Source of the DNA: Catellatospora coxensis
GTDB lineage: Bacteria > Actinomycetota > Actinomycetes > Mycobacteriales > Micromonosporaceae
Length of the DNA stretch: 64,000 nucleotides
Reading direction: 5' to 3'
Assembly: GCF_016862635.1 (NCBI RefSeq)
Contig: NZ_BONI01000014.1
Coordinates: 80,242-144,241 of the forward strand
The notes under the pieces are model-generated. The model saw only the letters and a list, made by a program, of their open reading frames with translations, ran no database searches and was not told the DNA's origin. Numbering within the stretch: position 1 is the stretch's first letter; every line of letters begins with the position of its first letter. This document shows positions 33,906 to 41,900 of this stretch, one piece after another. The translations under genes were made by a program, and so were the position numbers.

Positions 33906-34133
33906 ATGGGTATCGGCGCAAGCATCTTCCTCATCGTGCTCGGCGCGATCTTCACGTTCGCGCTCGATTTCGACATCGCCGGCATCGACATCGACGTGAT
34001 CGGCTGGATCTTCATGATCGGCGGCGTGCTCGGCCTGCTGTTCACCGCCCTGATCTGGGGACCGCGCAACCGTGCCCGGACCGTCAGCGCGCCGGCCGAG
34101 TACCGCCGGGTCGAGGAGCACACCGAGATCTGA
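33906..34133 (+). CDS. DUF6458-type small membrane protein
   Basis: 75 residues beginning MGIGASIFLIVLGAIFTFAL, followed by DFDIAGIDIDVIGWIFMIGGVLGLLFTALIW and a basic tail. The M-G-I-G-x-S-I-F-L-I start and two helices separated by an acidic loop are diagnostic of the small actinobacterial DUF6458 family. A strong GGAGGTG lies nine bases before the ATG. Role unknown. A terminator hairpin follows directly. Confidence 0.88.
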   Translation: MGIGASIFLIVLGAIFTFALDFDIAGIDIDVIGWIFMIGGVLGLLFTALIWGPRNRARTVSAPAEYRRVEEHTEI

Positions 34134-34138
34134 CAGGC

Positions 34139-34178
34139 CGGCGGCGCCCCGCCGACCACTGTCCGCGGGGTGCCGCCG
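34139..34178. terminator. Hairpin terminator after the DUF6458 gene
   Basis: Arms 34139-34152 and 34165-34178 pair over 14 bases with one G-T wobble and a 12-base loop, starting six bases after the DUF6458 stop. It separates this gene from the receptor kinase gene. Confidence 0.7.
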
Positions 34179-34237
34179 TTCTGCGAGGAAGCCGTTCGGC
34201 GCGTCGAGGCGATCGCCGACCACCCCGGAGGACCCCG

Positions 34238-35845
34238 ATGACCGGCACGGCAACGTCGTCGTGGCAGGCAGGAACCCTGCTGGAGGACCGCTACCTGCTC
34301 ACCGAACCCGCCGGACGCGGCGGCAGCGCCACCGTCTGGCACGCCCGCGACGAGCGACTGGGCCGGATGGTCGCCGTCAAACTCCTCAGAACCGAACTGC
34401 TCGACGACGAGGCCGCGCTGAACCGCCTCCAGGTCGAAGCCCAGGCGCTGGCCAGGCTGCGCCACCCGAACCTCGCCGACGTCTACGACTACGCCCTGGT
34501 CCGGCACGGCAGCCAACTGAGCGCCGCGTACCTGGTCATGGAACTCATCGACGGCGCCCCCCTCACCCGGTTGCTGGCCGACCACGCCGACCTGCCCTGG
34601 CAGCAGGCCGCGCGGATCGGGGCGCAGACCGCCGACGGGCTGGCCGCCGCACACGCCCGCGGCATCGTCCACCGCGACATCGCCCCCGGCAACATCCTGC
34701 TCACCGCGTACGGCGTGAAGCTCATCGACTTCGAGCTGTGCGCCCCGCCCGGCAGCGCCGAGTACGACCCCGACGGCCAGCTCATCGGCACCCCCGCCTA
34801 CGTGTCACCCGAACGCCTCGACGGCCGGCCCGTGCAACCCGCCGCCGACGTGTACGCCCTCGGGGTGCTGCTGTACCGGATGCTCGCCGGCCGCCTGCCC
34901 TGGCGGGCCGACAGCGCCGTCGCGCTGATGACCGCACCGCGGCTGCGCCCGCCCGCTCCGCTGCCGCCGGTGCCGGGCCTCCCGGCGCCGCTCGCGGCGC
35001 TGGTCACCGCCTGCCTGGCCGAGCAGCCGCAGCAGCGGCCGACCGCCGCCGAACTCGCCGACACGCTGCGGACCCACACGCCCGAGCAGATCCCGGCCCT
35101 CGTACCCGCCGCCTCGCAAGGCGACGACGCACCCACGCACATCCTGCCCTGGCGGCCGACCGACCCCCGCCGGCGCCGCCGACACCTGGCCGCCGCGGTG
35201 GCCGCGGCAGCGCTCGCCGCCGCGGGCGCTGGCTGGGTGATGAGTACCCGGGCCGATGCGCCGCAGGTCGGCCCCGCGCCGTCGCCGCAGGCGGGCGCCG
35301 CCGACTGCACGGCGGTGTACCGGCTGCTGTCCGTAGGCCGAGGCCGTTACCGCGCGGGCCTCACCGTCACCAACACCGCCGACACTCCGGTCAGCGGGCC
35401 TGTCGCGTTCGCCGTCCCGGCCAAGCAGCGCATCGACGCCGCCCACGGCTGGACGCAGCACGACGGCACCGCCACCAACGACACCGTCCGGGCACTGGAC
35501 GCCGGCAAGTCGACCACGATGACCGTCAGCGGCACGTACACCGGCGCCCACGCGCTGCCCACCACGTTCACGCTGGCCGGCCGTTCCTGCACGCCGACCC
35601 TGCTGAGCATGTCGGGCAGCCTGCTGCCGCTGCCGACGACCGGCGGCGCCACGGTGGCGACAGACCCCCGTCCGGGCATCCGGACAGCACCGCCCAGTGG
35701 CCGGGCCGACGATCCGGCCCCACCGGCGTCGGCGTCACCGCCACCGCAGGTCTCCCCGTCGGCCGTCCAGCCGTCGTCGAGCCCGACCAGCCAAGACAAC
35801 GGCAACGGCCGGGCCATGGCCTCCGCGCAGGTCGAAAGCCGCTGA
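34238..35845 (+). CDS. Receptor-type Ser/Thr protein kinase with CBM2-like ectodomain
   Basis: 535 residues. The kinase domain (about 18-285) has LLTEPAGRGGSATVW, VAVK with Lys48, HRDIAPGN with Asp147 and Asn152, DFE (164-166) instead of DFG, and GTPAYVSPERL. The usual Lys of HRDxK is Ala149. A basic stop-transfer region and one transmembrane helix (about 319-335) follow. The ectodomain (about 355-452) begins CTAVYRLLSV and ends TFTLAGRSC, with RAGLTVTNTADTPVSG between. This closely follows the CBM2 cellulose-binding pattern with its disulfide. A Pro/Ser-rich tail closes the protein. It may sense polysaccharide. Confidence 0.88.
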   Translation: MTGTATSSWQAGTLLEDRYLLTEPAGRGGSATVWHARDERLGRMVAVKLLRTELLDDEAALNRLQVEAQALARLRHPNLADVYDYALVRHGSQLSAAYLVMELIDGAPLTRLLADHADLPWQQAARIGAQTADGLAAAHARGIVHRDIAPGNILLTAYGVKLIDFELCAPPGSAEYDPDGQLIGTPAYVSPERLDGRPVQPAADVYALGVLLYRMLAGRLPWRADSAVALMTAPRLRPPAPLPPVPGLPAPLAALVTACLAEQPQQRPTAAELADTLRTHTPEQIPALVPAASQGDDAPTHILPWRPTDPRRRRRHLAAAVAAAALAAAGAGWVMSTRADAPQVGPAPSPQAGAADCTAVYRLLSVGRGRYRAGLTVTNTADTPVSGPVAFAVPAKQRIDAAHGWTQHDGTATNDTVRALDAGKSTTMTVSGTYTGAHALPTTFTLAGRSCTPTLLSMSGSLLPLPTTGGATVATDPRPGIRTAPPSGRADDPAPPASASPPPQVSPSAVQPSSSPTSQDNGNGRAMASAQVESR

Positions 35846-36100
35846 GGCGACAGCGTCAGTGCACTGCTGAGTCCTGCGGCCGCGCACGCGGGCAGCGGGC
35901 AGCGGACATGCCCGTCCGCCGACGGGAGCGGCTGTCTATGGGCCTGGGCGGGACCTTACGCCGACAACCACAGCGTGCAATGCGCCTGGTTCAACTCCGA
36001 CGGCAACCGGGGTGACGACTGCATCTACGAGGAGAACCCCGGTGGCATGCGCAACCAGGCCTCGTCCCTGATGAACGGCACGGCGCGCGGCAACCGGTGA
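35846..36100 (+). pseudogene. 5'-truncated secreted protein, in frame with the kinase stop
   Basis: The 85 codons after the kinase TGA are open in the same frame and end at 36100. The translation starts with a signal-peptide-like end (SALLSPAAAHA). A Cys-rich domain follows (CPSADGSGC, VQCAWFNSDGNRGDDCIY, NQASSLMNG) resembling small secreted I36-type peptidase-inhibitor proteins. No start codon is present, so it is either a decayed gene or a readthrough extension of the kinase. It is followed by a strong hairpin. The remaining bases to 36182 hold nothing else. Confidence 0.5.
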
Positions 36101-36101
36101 G

Positions 36102-36133
36102 AGGCGGTGGCACCACGTCAGGTGCCACCGCCT
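36102..36133. terminator. Strong 13-bp hairpin terminator
   Basis: Arms 36102-36114 and 36121-36133 are perfectly complementary over 13 bases with a 6-base loop. The hairpin directly follows the stop at 36100 and faces the end of the convergent Bell-like gene. It probably terminates transcription in both directions and marks the left edge of the conflict island. Confidence 0.78.
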
Positions 36134-36182
36134 GCCGGCAGTTCGGAACGCGGACTTGCCACGTACGCGGGAACAACGCGGG

Positions 36183-36557
36183 TCAGTGGAAGTGGATGGT
36201 CTGTGTGCCGTGGTCGCCGATCTGCACTCCTTGTGCATGTGATGCGTCGACGTTGAACTTGGCGGCCTTCCGGAGGAGGTTGAGCAACTCCTGCGCCGCC
36301 TGATGTGTCGGATCGTCGACACCGGTTCTGGTGAGTTCCGCGACGAGGGTCGCATGCTGCTCCTTGGCGGGATCCGTGGCCTGTTCAACCAGGCTCTGGC
36401 CCGCCTCCTCGGCAGTTCCGCCGCGACGCAGTAGCCCCACCACGAGTCCCTTGAGCTTCTGCAGCGTCTCGGTGACGAGCGTCGTGGCCGCGCCGCTCAA
36501 TCCGGCCTTCGTGCCCTCCACCAGCGCCGATACCACGAGTGATACCACCGGATCCAT
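36183..36557 (-). CDS. Bell-like protein with C-terminal RHIM-like amyloid motif
   Basis: 124 residues. The start MDPVVSLVVSALVEGTKAGL and the following helices (LVTETLQKLKGLVVGLL, QELLNLLRKAAKF) look like the four-helix Bell domain, a bacterial analogue of fungal HeLo and animal MLKL pore-forming domains. The end reads AQGVQIGDHGTQTIHFH. V-Q-I-G is the RHIM core (I/V)-Q-(I/V)-G, and such tails act as amyloid signalling motifs that trigger Bell effectors. The divergent VMAP gene, 82 bases away, carries a related Q-Q-I-G-S-N-N-T-Q motif. The likely role is membrane-disrupting effector. Domain calls rest on pattern reading only. Confidence 0.75.
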   Translation of the reverse strand: MDPVVSLVVSALVEGTKAGLSGAATTLVTETLQKLKGLVVGLLRRGGTAEEAGQSLVEQATDPAKEQHATLVAELTRTGVDDPTHQAAQELLNLLRKAAKFNVDASHAQGVQIGDHGTQTIHFH

Positions 36558-36639
36558 GACTACCCACCTTCCGCCGCCTGGGTCGCGGGTTCCACACTAG
36601 AACCTTGCGAATACAGCGGTGTCGATCAAGGAGGATGGA

Positions 36640-37956
36640 GTGGAGGCCGAGCGTACCGGTGCCGACGTGACCACCTCCGGCACGCAGGGACAGCAGATCG
36701 GCTCGAACAACACCCAATTCATCATTTACCACGGTCCGGCTGAGGCGAAGGACAGCGACGGGCGTGAGCACACGAGCAGCGTCCTTGCCGAGCTGCTGCT
36801 GCCAGCCGAGCGGGAGGCGCTGCACAGACACCTCGACCTCCTTGACCCGCCGCCGACCGCCGTGGATCTGGATCGGATCCTGGACCGGACGTTCGACGGA
36901 CTCGTGCCGCTCAACCTCGACCCCGCCGTCGGCGCCACTGCCTTGAGCGAGTCGCTCGAGGCCATGGCGTTCGACGAGGGCATGCCGCCGCTGCTCGTGT
37001 TCGTCGCGTGCCTCGCCCGGGAGCGCCGCGGTGCCGGCTCCGTGGTGTACCCGTGGATCCGCCAGGTGGCGCGGCGGCTGAGGATCCCTGCCGACCGGGT
37101 CCGCACTCTGCTCACACCCGTGCCGCCGGCCGATCCTTCGGCACGCCCGGCCCGACTGCTCATCCGGGTCGATCCGCACCCGCTGGACGACCAGCTGTAC
37201 CGGCTGCATGCGTGGTGGTCGTGGCAGGACGGCGGGACGACGCCGTATCCCGTCAACGGTGTGCTGGGTCCCGACGACGTTCGCCCACGGGGCGAGGAGC
37301 TCCTTCGGCGGCTGTCGGCGATGCTCGTCGACTCCGGTCCGGTCATGGTGACCGTGGAGTTCCTGCTGCCCTGGTCGCTGCTTGACCAGCCGGTGGAGAG
37401 CTGGTCGGTCGGGGCCGGTCCGTACGAGCCGCTGGGGCTGGTCCATCCGGTCGTGGTCCGCTCGCTGGACAGGCTGGCCGATGCGCATGCTCACCCGCAG
37501 TGGTGGGCACGATGGCATCGGCTGCGCGCCGGTGGTGTGTCGCATCGTGAGATGGCCGACTGGGTCGACTGGCCGCAGCCGGTGCCCCACGACGAGTGGG
37601 CGACGCACCTGGCCGGCCTGCTGCTGCGGGAGGAACTGGTGTGCCTCGGACTCGCGCAGCCCTACCAGGTGGGCGGGCGCGACAGGCCGGACGCGCTGGT
37701 GCTGGCGGTACGGGCGGGACTGCCGGCGGTGCTGTGGGCACGTGCTCCCCACGCCCTCACCGGACTGCAGGCTGTGGTGACCGACCTGTGTTCGGCCGAC
37801 GCCTTGAACGAGCTGCCCGCCGTCGTACGCCGACTGCGGATCGAAGCGGTCGCCAGCGGCCGGTCGGTGACCGAGTTCGTGTTGATGTGGGACGACCCAT
37901 CCGGGCTCCCCGAACCGCCATCCATGCTGATCGCCCCCTACGCACGCGAGGAGTGA
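36640..37956 (+). CDS. VMAP-like protein (vWA-MoxR-associated) with RHIM-like N-terminus
   Basis: 438 residues from the GTG at 36640, which has AAGGAGG upstream; a GTG at 36619 is in frame but lacks one. The N-terminus contains TQGQQIGSNNTQFIIYHG, matching the tail of the Bell-like protein. The remainder is an all-round alpha/beta protein: SSVLAELLLPAEREALHRHL, then VYPWIRQVARRLRI, and late VTVEFLLPWSLLDQPVESW and PAVLWARAP. These features recall the VMAP-C adaptor of the vWA-MoxR ternary conflict systems, which links an AAA+/vWA pair to effectors. No P-loop. It is followed two bases later by the MoxR gene. Confidence 0.78.
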   Translation: MEAERTGADVTTSGTQGQQIGSNNTQFIIYHGPAEAKDSDGREHTSSVLAELLLPAEREALHRHLDLLDPPPTAVDLDRILDRTFDGLVPLNLDPAVGATALSESLEAMAFDEGMPPLLVFVACLARERRGAGSVVYPWIRQVARRLRIPADRVRTLLTPVPPADPSARPARLLIRVDPHPLDDQLYRLHAWWSWQDGGTTPYPVNGVLGPDDVRPRGEELLRRLSAMLVDSGPVMVTVEFLLPWSLLDQPVESWSVGAGPYEPLGLVHPVVVRSLDRLADAHAHPQWWARWHRLRAGGVSHREMADWVDWPQPVPHDEWATHLAGLLLREELVCLGLAQPYQVGGRDRPDALVLAVRAGLPAVLWARAPHALTGLQAVVTDLCSADALNELPAVVRRLRIEAVASGRSVTEFVLMWDDPSGLPEPPSMLIAPYAREE

Positions 37957-37958
37957 CC

Positions 37959-38948
37959 GTGGCCGACAACGTACGAGCCGAACCGCCGGCCTGGTGGATC
38001 TTCGACGGCGGCGGGCGGCCGCATGACCGTATCGAGCAGCTGCCTGCGCCTCCGCCGTGGCGGAAATTCGACGGCGACGGCGACCAGTTGGTGGACGCCA
38101 CGATCCCGCGTCACATCGGTGCGAACGCCGGTGCGGCGTTGCGTCCGGACCGCCATACGGTCGATCTCGTCAACGCGGCGATCTACCTGCGTCGGCCTCT
38201 TTTCGTGTCCGGGGCACCGGGCACCGGCAAGTCCACCCTGGCGTACAGCATCGCTCACGAGCTCGGCCTCGGCGCGGTCCTGCACTGGCCGATCACGAGC
38301 CGGTCGACGCTGCTCGAAGGCCTGTACCTCTACGACGCGATCGGGCGGATGCAGGAGCGCAACGACAACGGCACGGTGTCCAACGTCGGAGACTACATCC
38401 GTCTCGGTCCGCTGGGCACCGCACTGCTCGATGCTGACCGACCGCGGGTCCTGCTCATCGACGAGATCGACAAGTGTGACGTGGACCTGCCCAACGACCT
38501 GCTTCATGTATTCGAGGAGGGCACGTTCGTCGTTCCCGAGCTGGAGCGTTTGCCGGACGACCCTGCCGGGGTCGAGGTGTTCACGGCGGATCCGGGTCGG
38601 CGCCATCGCGTGGTCAACGGCCGCGTCCGCTGCCAGGCTTTCCCGATCGTGGTGATGACCAGCAACCGCGAGCGCGAATTTCCGGCGGCGTTCCAGCGTC
38701 GGTGCCTGCGGCTGCATCTGGACGCGCCGGACGGCGCCAAGTTGACCGCGATCGTGGCCGCTCACCTCGGCCAGGTCGACGACGTGACTCGTGCGCGGAT
38801 CGAGGCTTTCCTGGGCCTGCACGCCGACGGCCGTGACCGGGCCATCGACCAGTTGCTCAACCTGCTGTTCCTGGCCCGGTCCGGCCGGGACGTCACCGAG
38901 GACGTGCTGCAGCGGCTGGTCGCGCCGCTGGCGGACGAGTCGCAGTGA
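37959..38948 (+). CDS. MoxR-type AAA+ ATPase
   Basis: 329 residues, GTG start. Walker A is FVSGAPGTGKSTLAYSIA near residue 85. Walker B is RVLLIDEIDKCDVDLPNDLL near 165. Sensor-1 is VVMTSNREREFPAAFQRRC and arginine residues follow. The long insert after Walker B (VELE-like segment FEEGTFVVPELERL) is typical of the MoxR clade. Such ATPases remodel a vWA partner. The gene overlaps the downstream vWA/NB-ARC/TPR gene by four bases and follows the VMAP-like gene, the classic ternary order. Confidence 0.92.
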   Translation: MADNVRAEPPAWWIFDGGGRPHDRIEQLPAPPPWRKFDGDGDQLVDATIPRHIGANAGAALRPDRHTVDLVNAAIYLRRPLFVSGAPGTGKSTLAYSIAHELGLGAVLHWPITSRSTLLEGLYLYDAIGRMQERNDNGTVSNVGDYIRLGPLGTALLDADRPRVLLIDEIDKCDVDLPNDLLHVFEEGTFVVPELERLPDDPAGVEVFTADPGRRHRVVNGRVRCQAFPIVVMTSNREREFPAAFQRRCLRLHLDAPDGAKLTAIVAAHLGQVDDVTRARIEAFLGLHADGRDRAIDQLLNLLFLARSGRDVTEDVLQRLVAPLADESQ

Positions 38949-41900
38949 CCGACGCCGGCGCGGGGCTCGCCCGCGTGATCACCGGTCTTGAGCGGTTCCG
39001 CGCCGAGGAGATCGCGGACGCGTTGTGGCTGGCCGCCCACGTGTCTGCCGGGCCGGACCGCGCCACGGCGCTCAGGCCGCCGAAAGATACGCGATCGGAT
39101 AAGCTGCCGATGCCGGCGCCGGGCGCCGAGTCGTCCCTCGGCGCGTCGCTGCCGGGCCCATCGGAGCTGCAGGTGCTACCGGTTCATGCCGACGTCGGCG
39201 CTGCTGCCGGGTCGCCGGTCCGGGCTTCGGCGCTGCGCGCGGTGAGCACCTGGTCCGGCCCGGCCCAGCTGCCGCTCATGCGGGCGCTGCGGCCGTGGCG
39301 GCGCACCTCCATCGCGGCTAGGCGGCACGAACTCGACGAGGATGCGACCGCGTCTTTCAGCGCCGACGTCGGGCGGCTGGTGCCGGTGATGCGCCCCAGC
39401 CGCGAACAGCGGTTCGACCTGGCGCTGGTCGTCGATATCAGCCAGTCCATGCAGTTGTGGCGTGACGGCGCGCAGGAGCTGCGGCGCACCTTTGAGCGGC
39501 TGGGAGCCTTCCGGTCTATCCAGCTGTACGCGTTCGACGCCGACACCGGCTGGGTGGGTCCACAGCGGCTGCGGCACGCCCCGACCGCAGGCCGGTCGCA
39601 GCGTCCGGCAGTGCTCTGGAACCCGGCCAGGCCGCGCCTTGTCGTCATGTACACCGATGGCATCGGGGCCGCCTGGCACAACGATGCGGTGGCGATGCTG
39701 GCGCAATGGCGTCGCGGCGGTCCGGTCGCCGTCGTTCACGCGTTGCCGCATCGGTTGTGGGAGCGGACCCGCCTGGCCGCCGTGCCGGTCTGGTGGAGCC
39801 CGGCGGGGCATGCCGACGGCGGCCTGCACGGTGAGCTGCGCGGCGGAGCCAGGGCTGTTCCGCGCGACGGTATCCGGTTCCTCAGCGTGCCGTTGCTGGA
39901 GTTTCGCCCGGACTGGCTGGCGGCCTGGAGCAAGGCGATCGCTGAAGGCCAGCCCAGGGTGCCCGGCGCTGCGGTGAACCTCACGGCGTCTGCGCCACGC
40001 CAGACTGGCGGCGGTGAGGTGGGCGCACGAGTCAGAGCGTTTCGCGTATGGGCGACTGACGCGGCGTTCGCGCTGGCAGGTCACCTGTCGGCCGCGCCGC
40101 TGACCGTGCCGATCATGCAGCACGTGCAGCGCTCTCTGCTGCCCTCATCGGGCCCGGCAGACCTCGCCGAAGTCTTCCTGTCCGGGCTGCTGACCCGTGT
40201 CGCGGGCGCTTCGGGTGTGGCCGCCCGCAATGCCGTGGCGTACGACTTCGCACCTGGCGTCCGGGACCTGCTGCGTCGGACAGCGAGCCGGCCTGATCTG
40301 CATGACGTGCTCATGACGCTCGCCGCCGCTCCCGGCGACCTGGCGGCGCCGTTCGGGCAGATTCTGGACTACCGGTTGCTCTTCCCGAGTGAGGCCGGCA
40401 CCGCTGCCCTGGACCAGGCGAGCCGGCCGTTCGCGGTCATCGCCGCCGATGCGTTGCGGGCCCTGGGTGGTGAGTTCGCCGTGGCCGCGGAACGCATCGC
40501 GCCGCGCGCGCCGGCCGCTGACTCTGATGTCCGAGCCGCATCGCACACCACTGCCTCGTCGCCTGCGGCGACCGCGGCCGAACGGCACGGTTCCTCGTCC
40601 GCGCACGGAGGCGTTGCCGTGGCTGAAGCCAGGGCCTCCTACAAACGGTTCAAAGGCTTACGGGACCGTGGGCAGGTCGACTGGCCTGTGCAGAACCTGC
40701 CGGCTCGAAACTTCTCGTTCACCGGCCGCCGTGCCGCTCTGGCCCGCATCCGTGCGGCGTTCGAGCAGCGCGCACACACGACGGTGGTGTTGCACGGCAT
40801 CCGGGGCTCCGGCAAGACCCAGATCGCCGCCGAGTTCGCGCATCGGTATGCGGAGAACTACCCCATTGTGTGGTGGGTCCGTTGCGGCCACGTCGATCAG
40901 GCGCGGGTCGGTATGATCGATCTCGCGGAACGACTCGGACTGCTCGACGACAGCCGTGTCGACGGTTCCCTGGCCGAGCTGCGGCTGTACCTGAGCGCAA
41001 GCGACGTGCCGTACCTGCTGATCTTCGACGACGTGGACAGCGAGCAGGAGCGGACCATTCGCGAGCTGTTGCCGTCCGAAGGCGGCCACGTCATCCTCAC
41101 CACCACCGACCGTGAGCTGTCCTACGACGCCACGATGCTCGAGGTCGAGGTGCTCGACTTCGCGCCGGACGAGGCCAGCGAGTTCCTCTCACGACGGCTG
41201 CCGGGCATCACCGACGGCCAGTTGGCCGACTTCATCGAGCTGGCCGGCCGGCTGCCCCAGGCGCTGGACATCGCGGCGTTGATCGACCCGGCCGTGCTGC
41301 ACACCCAGTACGCGCCGTCCGACCCGGTGGTCAGCGCGCTGGACATCGCGCGGGCCGAGTTGAGCCCGGAGCACCGCGACGTCTGCGACCTGTTCGCCTG
41401 GTTCGGCTCCGCGCCGGTGCCGATCGCGCTGCTGCAGCGGGCCGGGGCGGTGCTGCCATCGCCCCTGGCCATGATCCTGCGCAACCGGATCGAGTTGCGC
41501 CGGGCGCTGCGTGCCCTGGCCAACTCCGGCTTGATCCGGTTGACCGAGCACCAGGTCGAAATGACGCGACTCGCCAGGCAGGCGCTTCGGGCGGTCCTGC
41601 CGGCCGATGCCGACGCGCGGGCCCGCCACCACGTGCACGAGATCCTGGCCCGAGCGGCGCTGGGTTCACCGGGAACGTTGACACAGGGGGAGCTCGCTGC
41701 CATCAGCAGCCACGTTCAGCCCGCGAGGCTCGTCGAGTCGGTCAACTCGGACGCACAACGGCTGATCGCCCACGTGATCAGGCACCGGTCGCTGACCGGG
41801 GACCTGACCGGCGCCGCGGACCTGGCGAGTCAGGCCGTGAACGTGTGGCAGCGACCCGAGTTCCTCGGCCCCGACCACGAACTGGTGCTGTCCGTCCAGG

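Noticed and set aside
37385..37752. An extra gene on the minus strand inside the VMAP-like gene
   Set aside because: No ribosome-binding site or domain. The VMAP frame is continuous and has the expected codon bias.
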